64,000 nt of DNA from JAEUJM01 sp964635055. GTDB taxonomy: Bacteria; Actinomycetota; Acidimicrobiia; Acidimicrobiales; DATDAH01. The stretch lies in the NCBI GenBank assembly GCA_964635055.1, contig CAZWMT010000003.1, forward strand, positions 62,001-126,000. The letters run 5' to 3'. Below are positions 17,781 to 26,376 of the stretch, one piece after another (within the stretch, counting starts at the first letter, position 1; each line of letters starts with the position of its first letter). The position numbers and the translations under genes are program-made. Under the pieces are notes generated by a model, which worked only from the letters and a program-made list of their open reading frames with translations, made no database searches and was not told where the DNA came from.

Positions 17781-18509
17781 TCAGCGGGTGGACCAGAAGG
17801 TGGACAGGGCCTCGGCGGCGGCGTCGGGCGAGTCGAGCATCCACCAGTGGCCGCCCTCGGGCAGCGACACCACTTGGGCACCGGTGCGGTCGGCCAGCCG
17901 TCGGGCCCGGCCCGGGTTGCGGAACGGGTCCTTCATCGACTCGATCACCAGACCCGGGCCCGCGATGGCGTCGATACCCGGTCCCCACTCGTTGCCGATG
18001 TCGGCCGACGACCGGTAGAGCGTGAGGATTGCGGCGGCCATGGTGGCGTCGAACGCCGCCGCCATCTCGGTGGCGCCCGGCTCGGGCACGCCGGCCCCCG
18101 CCAGGAGCGCGGCGCGGTCGGACTCGGGCCCGTTCACCATCCCCTCCATGAACGCCTCGCCCTCGCCCGGGGTCATCCAGAGAAGGGCCAGGTCGTGCCA
18201 CTTGAAGTCGGCACCCAGGTCGCCGGCGTCGGTGGCCCACGACCGCACCAGGCCCGGCTCGTCGGCCAGCACCTTGAGCATCAGCAGTGCGCCCCAGTCG
18301 TGGCTGACCAGGTCGACGTCGTCCATGCCGGCCAGCTCGGTGGCCAGCCAGGCGGCGTAGCGGTACATGGTGGGCTCGAAGCCGTCGGGCAGGGGGCACC
18401 CGAAGCCGGGCAACTGCAGCAGCACCACGTCGTCGTGCTCGAGCCGTTCGACGAGGGGCCCCCACACCACCGGGGTCTCGGGCACGCCGTGGACGAACAC
18501 CGCAGGCAT
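17781..18509 (-). CDS. Alpha/beta hydrolase, epoxide hydrolase/haloalkane dehalogenase type
   Basis: 242 residues from ATG 18509, where homology starts (MPAVFVHGVPETP); the longer frame to 18617 has no hydrolase sequence. It has the HGVPET oxyanion motif and SHDWGALL, where the nucleophile is Asp rather than Ser, as in epoxide hydrolases and dehalogenases. The catalytic His is in EGGHWWMLDSPDA. The substrate is unknown. Its 3' end abuts the palindromic array. Confidence 0.82.
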   Translation of the reverse strand: MPAVFVHGVPETPVVWGPLVERLEHDDVVLLQLPGFGCPLPDGFEPTMYRYAAWLATELAGMDDVDLVSHDWGALLMLKVLADEPGLVRSWATDAGDLGADFKWHDLALLWMTPGEGEAFMEGMVNGPESDRAALLAGAGVPEPGATEMAAAFDATMAAAILTLYRSSADIGNEWGPGIDAIAGPGLVIESMKDPFRNPGRARRLADRTGAQVVSLPEGGHWWMLDSPDAAAEALSTFWSTR

Positions 18510-18610
18510 CCCCCGACCGTAGTGCGGCGCCGGGTGCTGTGACCTTGGCCTCTGTACCGGGGCGCCCACCCGGCGGACCATGTCCAAGGACGTGGACACG
18601 GAGGTGCCCC

Positions 18611-20674
18611 ATGACACGACGCCGGCATTCGAACCTCACCCGGGTGGTCGGCGCGCTGGCCGCCCTCAGCCTGGTCACCGTGCTGGCGACCGTGGTGGGG
18701 CCGGTGACACCGGTCGCCGCATCGGTACAACGCGCCATCACGGCCGGCACCGAGCACACCTGTGTGCTACTCGACTACGGCACCGTCAAGTGCTGGGGCC
18801 GCAACACCAGCGGACAGCTGGGCCTCGGCGACATGGTCAACCGCGGCGACGGCGCCGGCGAGATGGGACTCGACCTCCCCGCCGTCCGGCTCGGCACCGG
18901 ACGCACCGCCACCGCCATCAGCGCCGGCACCAAGCACACGTGCGCGCTGCTCGACGACGGCACGGTCAAGTGCTGGGGCGCCAACACCTACGGCGGATTG
19001 GGACTCGGCGACACCGCCACACGCGGCGACGGTCCGGGTGAGATGGGTGACAACCTGCCCACCGTCAACCTCGGCACCGGACGCACCGCCACCGCGATCA
19101 GCGCCGGCAGCAACTACACCTGTGCGCTGCTCGACGACGGCTCCGTCAAGTGCTGGGGCCGCAACGCCAGCGGGCAACTGGGCCTCGGCACCATCGAGGA
19201 GATGGGTGACGAACCCGGTGAGATGGGCGATCACCTCCCGGCTGCCGACCTCGGCACCGGGCGCACCGCCACCGCGATCAGCGCCGGCCTCACCCACACC
19301 TGCGCGCTGCTCGACAACGGCGCCGTCAAGTGCTGGGGCTTCAACGGCTACGGGCAGTTGGGGCTGGGCGACACCGCCTCGCGGGGCGACCACGCCGGGG
19401 AGATGGGCGACAACCTCCCCACGGTCGACCTCGGTACCGGACGCACAGCGACCGAAGTGAGCGTGGGTGACTATCGCACCTGCGCAGTGCTCGACATCGG
19501 CACCGTCAAGTGCTGGGGGGCAGGCCCCCACGGCCAACTGGGCTACGGCGACACCACGAGCCGAGGGGACCAGAGCAACGAGATGGGTGATGCCCTTCCG
19601 ACGGTGGACCTGGGGACCGACCGCACCGCCACGGCACTCGGCCGCCGCACCAACGCCCACACCTGCGCCCTGCTCGACAACGCCACCGTCAAGTGCTGGG
19701 GCCTGAACAACTCGGGACAGTTGGGTCTGGGCAACAACGCCGACCGGGGTGATGCTCCCGGCGAGATGGGCGACAACCTGCTCCCGGTCAACCTGGGCAG
19801 CGGGGGCCACGCCACCGCCATCGCCGTGACCTCGGGCAACCTCCACAGCTGCGCCCTGCTCTCGGATGACTCCGTCAAGTGCTGGGGCGAGAACCAGTAC
19901 GGCCAGTTGGGCCAGGGGAACACCACCGACCGCGGCGACGGGCCCGGCGAGCTGGGCGACTCGCTCCCCCCGGTGGATCTGGGCTTCGTGGTGGACACCA
20001 CCGATCCGACCGTCGGGCTGGCCACGCCAGCGGACGGCGCGCGCTTCAGCCAGAACCGAGTGGTCGGGGCCGACTACACGTGCGCCGACGAGGTGGGCGG
20101 CTCGGGCATCGACACCTGCGACGGGACCGTCCCCACCGGGTCACCGCTCGACACGTCGAGCCAGGGCGACCACGTCTTCACGGTGACCGCCACCGATCTT
20201 GCCGGCAACACCGCCACGGTCACGCACACCTACACCGTCACACCCCCGCCTCGACCCGACGCGCTCATCCGGCGGGGCCCCACCGGCGTCTACGTCGGCG
20301 ACGGCGTCTACAACACCACCGGCCAAGGCCAGACCCGCAACGCCGCTGCGCACCTGGGGGGGAGCGTCACCTACTTCGTCGCCCTCCAGAACGACGCGAC
20401 AGTGCCCGACGAGATCCGGGTGCGGGGCATGTCCTCGACGAACGGGTTCAACATCCGGTACTACACCAACGGCACCGGCATCACCCACGACGTCACGCGG
20501 GGGACCTACACCACGGCGACGCTGGCTCCCGGCGCGTCGGTGACCCTCAAGATCGAGGTCACCGTCGCCACCAACGTCCCGGTGGGGGCGCAGCTGAGCG
20601 GCGTCCTCACCGCCAAGTCGGGCGCCGACCGGACGGTCCGGGACGTGGTGAAGTTCGTGACCCACCGGGTCTGA
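18611..20674 (+). CDS. Secreted RCC1-like seven-repeat protein A with C-terminal domain shared by two paralogues
   Basis: 687 residues from ATG 18611. The signal peptide is at 1-38 (ends VAAS). Then come seven repeats of about 60 residues, each with C-x9-C-W-G (CALLDDGTVKCWG) and GQLGLGD, and extended by RGDxxGEMGDxLPxVDLG. Seven blades fit a closed beta-propeller, and two Cys per blade suggest a disulfide in each. A HYR/Ig-like segment (about 480-555) follows, then a C-terminal domain of about 130 residues (QNDATVPDEIRVRG, IRYYTNGT, GTYTTATLAPGAS) also found in the proteins at 51654 and 55898. There is no LPXTG motif or C-terminal anchor. The function is unknown; binding of a surface or environmental ligand is plausible. 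Confidence 0.85.
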   Translation: MTRRRHSNLTRVVGALAALSLVTVLATVVGPVTPVAASVQRAITAGTEHTCVLLDYGTVKCWGRNTSGQLGLGDMVNRGDGAGEMGLDLPAVRLGTGRTATAISAGTKHTCALLDDGTVKCWGANTYGGLGLGDTATRGDGPGEMGDNLPTVNLGTGRTATAISAGSNYTCALLDDGSVKCWGRNASGQLGLGTIEEMGDEPGEMGDHLPAADLGTGRTATAISAGLTHTCALLDNGAVKCWGFNGYGQLGLGDTASRGDHAGEMGDNLPTVDLGTGRTATEVSVGDYRTCAVLDIGTVKCWGAGPHGQLGYGDTTSRGDQSNEMGDALPTVDLGTDRTATALGRRTNAHTCALLDNATVKCWGLNNSGQLGLGNNADRGDAPGEMGDNLLPVNLGSGGHATAIAVTSGNLHSCALLSDDSVKCWGENQYGQLGQGNTTDRGDGPGELGDSLPPVDLGFVVDTTDPTVGLATPADGARFSQNRVVGADYTCADEVGGSGIDTCDGTVPTGSPLDTSSQGDHVFTVTATDLAGNTATVTHTYTVTPPPRPDALIRRGPTGVYVGDGVYNTTGQGQTRNAAAHLGGSVTYFVALQNDATVPDEIRVRGMSSTNGFNIRYYTNGTGITHDVTRGTYTTATLAPGASVTLKIEVTVATNVPVGAQLSGVLTAKSGADRTVRDVVKFVTHRV

Positions 20675-20734
20675 CCACCGGGTAGACCTCCCAGTGCGGC
20701 GGACCGTCGGCGCTTGGACTCGTATCCTCGACCC

Positions 20735-21508
20735 ATGCCCGCCGGCACCCTGCCCGTCATCTGTGAGATCGAGCCTGCGACCCGGCCCGAGCTCATGCAC
20801 GTCCGCCACCAGATCGGCGTGCTCAGCACCATCGCCTCGGCGTTCTTGATCCCCGACAACCACATCGGGCGGGCCACGGTGTCCAGCATCGCGGTGGCGC
20901 ACGAGGTGGCGCAGATGGGTGGCCGGTCGATCGCCTGCCTGAACGCCCGCGACCGCAACCTGCTCGGGTTCCGGCGCGATCTGCTGACCGCCGCCGCGTA
21001 CGGGGTCGACGAGTTCCTGTTCGTCTACGGCGACCGCCCCGAGTCGGGGGCCCGGTCCGACGACCTCACGGTGCGGCTGATGATCGACGAGGCCCGCCAG
21101 TTCGCCGCCTCCCACGAGTCGGCCACGGGCCCGTTCCGCATCGGCGTCACCACCGGCCTGCGCCCGTTGCCGGCGTGGAAGCAGCAGGCCGACTCGCTGT
21201 TCGTGCAGGTGGGCTTCGACGTCGAGGCGCTGGTCGAGTGGCGGGCGTCGATCGACTTCGCCGGGCCCGTCTACGCCGGCGTGATGGTCATCGCCAGCGC
21301 CGCCATGGCCCGCAAGCTGAGCCACGACATCCCTCAGCTGGCGGTTCCGGAGCGGGTTGTCGATGCCATCGAGGCCGACCGTGACGCCGGCGTGGCCCTG
21401 GCCTGCGACCTGGTGCACGAGATCAGCGTCAGCGGCGCCTTCGACGGCATCCACCTCATCCCTGTCAGCCGCTACCGCGACGTCGCGCGCCGCCTCGAAC
21501 GCGGCTGA
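20735..21508 (+). CDS. Methylenetetrahydrofolate reductase-like protein
   Basis: 257 residues from ATG 20735. The start (ICEIEPATRPEL), the GRSIACLNARDRNLLGFRRDLLTAAAYGVDEFLFVYGDRP segment in the middle (residues about 70-108) and LFVQVGFDVEALVEW match the MetF TIM-barrel pattern. It is shorter than E. coli MetF (296). Whether it reduces methylene-THF or acts in a related C1 reaction cannot be told, as no partner genes are near. It stands between an RCC1-like gene and a sulfatase-like gene. Confidence 0.7.
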   Translation: MPAGTLPVICEIEPATRPELMHVRHQIGVLSTIASAFLIPDNHIGRATVSSIAVAHEVAQMGGRSIACLNARDRNLLGFRRDLLTAAAYGVDEFLFVYGDRPESGARSDDLTVRLMIDEARQFAASHESATGPFRIGVTTGLRPLPAWKQQADSLFVQVGFDVEALVEWRASIDFAGPVYAGVMVIASAAMARKLSHDIPQLAVPERVVDAIEADRDAGVALACDLVHEISVSGAFDGIHLIPVSRYRDVARRLERG

Positions 21509-21540
21509 CCTTCCACCGACCCGCTCCCGGGTGCCGGTCT

Positions 21541-21580
21541 GACGTGGCCGACCACGTCGTTCGCCGCGCGAGACGCGCGG
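21541..21580 (+). terminator. Two small hairpins after the MTHFR-like gene
   Basis: GACGTGG/CCACGTC (loop CCGA) at 21541-21558 and CCGCGCG/CGCGCGG (loop AGA) at 21564-21580, in the 94-bp gap before the next gene. No T tract is present, so termination is only a guess. Confidence 0.35.
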
Positions 21581-21602
21581 CATCCGTCCACTACCGTGCG
21601 AA

Positions 21603-23786
21603 GTGCTCAAGATGGCCTTTGGCGTAGCGGCGGCCGAAGAGGTGACCCCCACGACCCGAACCGCCACAACCAGACCCGGTAGCTCGATTCGCCATGCGCT
21701 GTGGATGAACAGCCTCGTCCTTCTGGGGCTGTGGGGGCTCGCGGTCGCGCAACCCCTGCTGGAGTTGTACGGCAAGAACGGCGAGCTCTTCGTCGCCGCT
21801 CACCAGCCCTCGAGCCGGATCGTTGCCTTCGCCCTCGTGGTCACGTTCGCCGTCCCGGCGTTGCTGATCGCGTTGGAGGCGATCGGCCTCCTGGTCCACC
21901 GGAGGGTCGGGGCCGCCCTGCACGCCACGTTCGTCCTGCTCCTCGCCACGCTGCTGGGAGCGGGCCTGCTCGGGCACCTCGGGCTCTCGGCCACCGTGCC
22001 GTTCGTCGTGCTCGCGGCGCTGTTCGGCGGGGCCGTCACCTATGCGGCGCTGCGGATGCCCGCGGTGGCCGTGGGGATGCGCTACCTCGCCCTCGGCCCG
22101 GTGCTGTTCCTTGCCACGTTCCTCCTGTTCTCGAGGTCGTCCCGGCTCGTGTTCGACGACAGCGCGTCGGTCGAGGCCGCCACGACGATCGGTCGGCCGG
22201 CTCCTGTGGTCGTCCTGCAACTCGACGAGTTCCCACTGGCCTCGCTGCTCAACGAGGACATGACCATCAACGCCGAGCGCTTCCCCAACTTCGCCGCGCT
22301 GGCGGACGCGTCGACCTGGTACCAAGACGCCACGTCCGTCGCCAGCGAGACCAGTCTCAGCGTTCCATCCGTCATGACCGGGCTGATGCCCGACCGCGAC
22401 GCGCTCCCCACGGCGGCCGATCACCCCCGTTCGATCTTCAGCCTGCTCGCCGGCCGGTACGAGATGAACGTGTCCGAGGAGATCACCAGCATCTGCCCGC
22501 CGTCGGTCTGTGGGTCAGGGGGCGACAGGCCCGAGCCGTTCGACTCGGTGCTCCTCGACGCTGCGGTCGTCTACGGGCACACCGTCGTTCCCCACTCCTT
22601 TCGGTCACACCTCCCCCGGGTCGACCAGTCATGGGGCGGGTTCCTCGACGACGCCGAGGTCCCGCAGGCCGCGATCCCGGCGGCGACCCCGAGCAACCCG
22701 TTCGGGTCGGACTGGACAGACCTCAAGGCCTTTCACGACGGGCCCTCCGGCCAAGGGACCGACCTGCAGGCGGCCATCGACTCGATCCACCCGGGCACCA
22801 AGCCCTCGCTCAACTACACCCACGTGCTGTTGCCCCACGGACCCTGGCTGATGACGCCCTCGGGCCAACAACACTCGGAGTACAGCCCCATGTTCGGCCT
22901 CACCACCGACGGCAAGTGGCGCGACGACCCGGTGGCCGCGAGGCAGGGGTTCCAGCGCCACCTCCTCCAGGTCGGGTACACCGACACCCTCGTCGGCCAG
23001 CTGATGGAGCGCCTCCGATCGACGGGGATGTGGGACGACGCGCTCGTCATCGTGGTCGCCGACCACGGCGTCGCGTTCACGCCAGATCGCTCGCTCCGCA
23101 CGCCCGCCGCCGACACGCTCCACGAGATCTACAACGTGCCACTCTTCATCAAGTACCCGGGGCAGACCCAGGGAGCGGTGGACACCAGCAGCGCGCTGCT
23201 CACCGACGTGCTGCCGACGATCGTGGATGCGCTCGACATCGAGACCGACTGGGAGTTCGACGGCCGGTCGCTCCTCGACGACGGCCCCCGCAGCCCGGCC
23301 AAGCCCGTGAGCGAGCCGGACGTCCCGGCGGGTGTGCCCGACGGGACCGAGGGTGTGCAGGCCGTGGTGCAGCGTGATCGCGGCTACCTGCCCTACGCGC
23401 AGGATTGGCGCGGGGTCGCCGAGGTCGCGCCCTACGGCGATCTCGTCGGACGCCCCGTCGACACCCTGAGCCTCGGCGACCCGAGCCCGATGACCTGGAC
23501 CGGGTACCGCGGTGTCGAAGCCTACGATCCCGCCTCCGCCGACAGCCGCGTGCTCCAACTCGGCGTGCTGCACCTCGACGGCGGCGCCCCGCCGACCGCC
23601 GGCCTGCTCGCGGTGAACGGCACGGTGGCCGGCGTGGCCGTCGGCTTCGAGCTCACCGGCGGCGACGCCTCGTTCTCGGGCGTGATCACCCCCGAGTTCT
23701 TCGTCTACGGCTACAACGACCTGCGGCTGTACGTCCCCGACTCCGACGGCGGTCGCACCTTCCACGAGGTGACGCTCACCCGATGA
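21603..23786 (+). CDS. Membrane-anchored sulfatase/phosphoglycerol-transferase-like hydrolase
   Basis: 727 residues from GTG 21603; ATG 21612 is an equally possible start. Four membrane segments lie in the first ~180 residues. The outside alkaline-phosphatase-fold domain follows, with VVLQLDEFP (metal Asp), SETSLSVPSVMTG (the nucleophile Thr/Ser region), HVLLPHGPW and VVADHGVAF (metal-binding DH). The fold is that of LTA-synthase-like and sulfatase-like enzymes that move or remove phosphoglycerol, phosphoethanolamine or sulfate on envelope polymers; the substrate cannot be assigned. No formylglycine C-x-P-x-R motif is seen, which argues against a classical sulfatase. Confidence 0.75.
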   Translation: MLKMAFGVAAAEEVTPTTRTATTRPGSSIRHALWMNSLVLLGLWGLAVAQPLLELYGKNGELFVAAHQPSSRIVAFALVVTFAVPALLIALEAIGLLVHRRVGAALHATFVLLLATLLGAGLLGHLGLSATVPFVVLAALFGGAVTYAALRMPAVAVGMRYLALGPVLFLATFLLFSRSSRLVFDDSASVEAATTIGRPAPVVVLQLDEFPLASLLNEDMTINAERFPNFAALADASTWYQDATSVASETSLSVPSVMTGLMPDRDALPTAADHPRSIFSLLAGRYEMNVSEEITSICPPSVCGSGGDRPEPFDSVLLDAAVVYGHTVVPHSFRSHLPRVDQSWGGFLDDAEVPQAAIPAATPSNPFGSDWTDLKAFHDGPSGQGTDLQAAIDSIHPGTKPSLNYTHVLLPHGPWLMTPSGQQHSEYSPMFGLTTDGKWRDDPVAARQGFQRHLLQVGYTDTLVGQLMERLRSTGMWDDALVIVVADHGVAFTPDRSLRTPAADTLHEIYNVPLFIKYPGQTQGAVDTSSALLTDVLPTIVDALDIETDWEFDGRSLLDDGPRSPAKPVSEPDVPAGVPDGTEGVQAVVQRDRGYLPYAQDWRGVAEVAPYGDLVGRPVDTLSLGDPSPMTWTGYRGVEAYDPASADSRVLQLGVLHLDGGAPPTAGLLAVNGTVAGVAVGFELTGGDASFSGVITPEFFVYGYNDLRLYVPDSDGGRTFHEVTLTR

Positions 23787-23789
23787 CGA

Positions 23790-24047
23790 TCACCGGCCGG
23801 GATCTTCGCCGATCTCCTTGAGGGCGTCGTGCAACGCGACACGCAGCCGACGGGCCAGCGGCGGCGACAGGTGGGCCACCAGTCCCTCGCCGGCGCGGCC
23901 CACCTCCTCGACGGTGAGAACGACGCGGGGCTCGGCGTCGTCGTAGTCGTCCGAGATGGCGACCGCCCACGAGAGCCGGGCCATGTCGTCATCCCCCGGC
24001 GGCTGCTCGCCGGCATCGAAAGGATGGTCGTCGATGGATCGTCGCAT
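23790..24047 (-). CDS. Small hypothetical protein divergent from hemE
   Basis: 85 residues from ATG 24047 (an inner ATG near residue 22 is also possible). The acidic N-terminus is followed by a compact domain, SWAVAISDDYDDAEPRVVLT, then a helix-rich end. Codon third positions look coding. It is convergent with the sulfatase-like gene (3-bp gap) and diverges from hemE (24-bp gap). No family is recognised. Confidence 0.5.
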   Translation of the reverse strand: MRRSIDDHPFDAGEQPPGDDDMARLSWAVAISDDYDDAEPRVVLTVEEVGRAGEGLVAHLSPPLARRLRVALHDALKEIGEDPGR

Positions 24048-24071
24048 GACCCCTGACGGTACGTTGAGTCG

Positions 24072-25157
24072 GTGCCCCCTTCCCCGCCGGACGCGCCGTC
24101 GCGCCACGTCGACAGCGATTTCCTGCGTGCCTGCCGCGGCGAGCCCGTCGAGCGCACCCCTGTCTGGTTCATGCGCCAGGCCGGGCGCTCGCTGCCCGAG
24201 TACCGGGCGGTGCGGGGCGACGGCAGCATCCTCGACGCCATCAAGGACCCCGAGCTGTCGGCCACCATCACCCGCCAGCCGGTCGAGCGCTACGGCGTCG
24301 ACGCCGCCATCCTCTACAGCGACATCGTGGTCCCGGCCGAGGCCATCGGCTTCGGTGTGGACGTGGTGCCCGGTGTCGGTCCGGTCATCGAGCAGCCCTT
24401 CGCCGGCAGGGCCGACCTGGCCCGGCTGCGCCCTCTCGACCCCGAGGCCGACACCCCCTACGTGCTCGAGACCATCCGGCTGCTCGTCGAGACGCTGGAC
24501 GTGCCGCTGATCGGGTTCGCCGGCGCACCGTTCACGGTGGCCAGCTACCTGATCGAGGGCCGGCCGTCGCGCACGTACGCCCGCACGAAGGCCCTCATGC
24601 ACGGCGACCCCGACCTGTGGCACGAGTTGCTCGATGCCCTGGCCGACCTGGCCCTGACCTCGCTGCGGTCGCAGGTGGCCGCCGGGGCCTCGGCCATCCA
24701 GCTGTTCGACAGCTGGGCGGGCGCGCTCGCGCCGGACGACTACCGCCGCTTCGTCATGCCCGCCACCACCAAGGTGCTGGCCGGCATCGGGGCGGCCGGG
24801 GTGCCCCGGATCCACTTCGGGGTGAACACGGGCGAGCTACTGGGCCTGTTCGGCGACGCCGGCGCCGACGTGGTCGGCGTCGACTGGCGCGTGCCGCTCG
24901 ACGTGGCCCGCACCCGGGTGGGCGGGCGGGCCGTCCAGGGCAACCTCGACCCGGCGCTGTGCCTGGCCCCCTGGCCCGTCGTGGCCGACGCCACCCGCGA
25001 CGTGCTGCGCCGGGGTGGCGGCCTGGGCCACATCTTCAACCTGGGCCACGGCGTGCTGCCCGAGACCGACCCCGCCGTGCTCGAGCAGGTGGTGGCGCTG
25101 GTGCACACCGAGGGCGTCGAACTGGGCGCCGAGGGTCTTCAAGGAGCGCTGTCATGA
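24072..25157 (+). CDS. hemE: Uroporphyrinogen III decarboxylase
   Basis: 361 residues from a GTG start. Signatures are PVWFMRQAGRSLPEYR (substrate-binding Arg region), GFAGAPFTVASYLIEG, IQLFDSWAGAL, VPRIHFGVNTGELL and GNLDPALCLAP. It removes four carboxylates from uroporphyrinogen III to give coproporphyrinogen III. It is followed by hemH and hemY, the order seen in Gram-positive coproporphyrin-dependent haem synthesis. Confidence 0.96.
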   Translation: MPPSPPDAPSRHVDSDFLRACRGEPVERTPVWFMRQAGRSLPEYRAVRGDGSILDAIKDPELSATITRQPVERYGVDAAILYSDIVVPAEAIGFGVDVVPGVGPVIEQPFAGRADLARLRPLDPEADTPYVLETIRLLVETLDVPLIGFAGAPFTVASYLIEGRPSRTYARTKALMHGDPDLWHELLDALADLALTSLRSQVAAGASAIQLFDSWAGALAPDDYRRFVMPATTKVLAGIGAAGVPRIHFGVNTGELLGLFGDAGADVVGVDWRVPLDVARTRVGGRAVQGNLDPALCLAPWPVVADATRDVLRRGGGLGHIFNLGHGVLPETDPAVLEQVVALVHTEGVELGAEGLQGALS

Positions 25158-25172
25158 GAGATGACCAGCCCT

Positions 25173-25226
25173 CCGAACTGGCGCCCGATTCGGTCGTCCT
25201 GGCGACACGATCAGGCGCCAGTTCGG
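25173..25226. repeat. Inverted repeat between hemE and hemH
   Basis: Perfect 13-bp arms CCGAACTGGCGCC (25173-25185) and GGCGCCAGTTCGG (25214-25226) with a 28-bp centre, filling most of the 96-bp gap. It could be an mRNA stability hairpin or a mobile palindrome. Confidence 0.8.
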
Positions 25227-25253
25227 GGCGTTCGACGGAGGGGCGGAGGCACC

Positions 25254-26204
25254 GTGGCTGACACGACCGGCAACGCGGCACCCACGGGCGTGGTGGTGAT
25301 GGCGTACGGCACGCCGGCGCGGCCCGAGGACGTCGAGGCGTACTACACCCACATCCGCCGGGGTCGGCCGCCCGAGCCCGCGCAGTTGGCCGACCTGCAG
25401 CGTCGCTACGACGCCCTCGGCGGGGTGTCGCCCCTCGCGCAGCGCACCGAGGCGCAGCGGGCCGCCGTCGCCGCCGCCCTCGAGGCCCGCTCCTCCAGCG
25501 GGTACCGCGTGGTGCTGGGCCAGAAGCACGCGGCCCCGTTCATCGAGGACGCCGTCACGATGCTGGCCGACGAGGGCGTGACCCGAATGGTGGGCCTGGT
25601 GCTGGCGCCGCACTACTCGGGGTTCAGCGTGGGCGAGTACCAGAAGCGCCTGGCCGAGGCCGGCACCGAGCGCGGCATGGCCACCGCGGCCATCGAGCGC
25701 TGGCACCTGCTGCCCAGCTACGTGGGATTCCTGGCCGGCGCCTTGCGCGACACGCTGGCCACGCTGCCCGAGCGCACCAAGGTGCTCTTCACCGCCCACA
25801 GCCTGCCCGAGCGGGTGCTGGTGGACGACCCGTACCCCGACGAGTTGCGGGCCGGCGCCGCCGCCGTCGCCGCCGACGCGGGCCTGGGCCCCGACCCCGG
25901 CTGGGATCTCGCGTGGCAGAGCGCCGGCCGCACCCCCGAGCCCTGGCGGGGCCCCGACATCCTCGAGGTCATCCGCGAGCTGGCGACGGTGGGTGGGGTC
26001 GAGGGTGTGGCGGTGTGCGCCCAGGGCTTCGTGTCCGACCACCTCGAGGTGCTCTACGACCTCGACATCGAGGCCCGGGCGGTGGCCGACGAGGTGGGCC
26101 TGGCCTTCGGCCGCACCGCCTCGCTGAACGACGATCCCGCCGTCATGGCCGCCCTGGCCGACCTGGTGGTGGCCGCGGCCACGACGATCGAGGAGCCTGC
26201 CTGA
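25254..26204 (+). CDS. hemH: Ferrochelatase (probably coproporphyrin ferrochelatase)
   Basis: 316 residues from GTG 25254 with GGAGG just upstream; the longer frame covers the inverted repeat. The motifs are VVMAYGTPARPEDVEAYY at the N-terminus, GQKHAAPFIEDAV, and the ferrochelatase signature LFTAHSLPERV with the catalytic His. It inserts iron into the tetrapyrrole. In Actinobacteria the substrate is usually coproporphyrin III (CpfC), which fits the hemE-hemH-hemY order. Confidence 0.93.
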   Translation: MADTTGNAAPTGVVVMAYGTPARPEDVEAYYTHIRRGRPPEPAQLADLQRRYDALGGVSPLAQRTEAQRAAVAAALEARSSSGYRVVLGQKHAAPFIEDAVTMLADEGVTRMVGLVLAPHYSGFSVGEYQKRLAEAGTERGMATAAIERWHLLPSYVGFLAGALRDTLATLPERTKVLFTAHSLPERVLVDDPYPDELRAGAAAVAADAGLGPDPGWDLAWQSAGRTPEPWRGPDILEVIRELATVGGVEGVAVCAQGFVSDHLEVLYDLDIEARAVADEVGLAFGRTASLNDDPAVMAALADLVVAAATTIEEPA

Positions 26205-26232
26205 TGCCCACTGCAAGCCAGCCCCCGCGTTC

Positions 26233-26354
26233 TCGACGCAATCGCTCGTGTGTTGCGGGAGTGAGTGCGTCGACTGGGCTGCCGGCCACCCTGGATCCAC
26301 GAACTCGAGGCACTAGCGGTCGGATTCCGAGCGCCATTGCCTCGAGAATGGCGC
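26233..26354. repeat. Overlapping inverted repeats between hemH and hemY
   Basis: Three inverted repeats lie in the 172-bp gap: TCGACGCA/TGCGTCGA (26233-26240, 26266-26273), CTCGAGGCA/TGCCTCGAG (26304-26312, 26338-26346) and GCGCCATT/AATGGCGC (26331-26338, 26347-26354). The last two are mutually exclusive hairpins sharing sequence. No gene is visible. Confidence 0.65.
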
Positions 26355-26376
26355 GCCGGACCCGGGGACCCCGTCG

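Noticed and set aside
20010..20230. HYR-like segment of RCC1 protein A as a separate gene
   Set aside because: It is in frame with the repeats before and the tail domain after, with no ribosome site.
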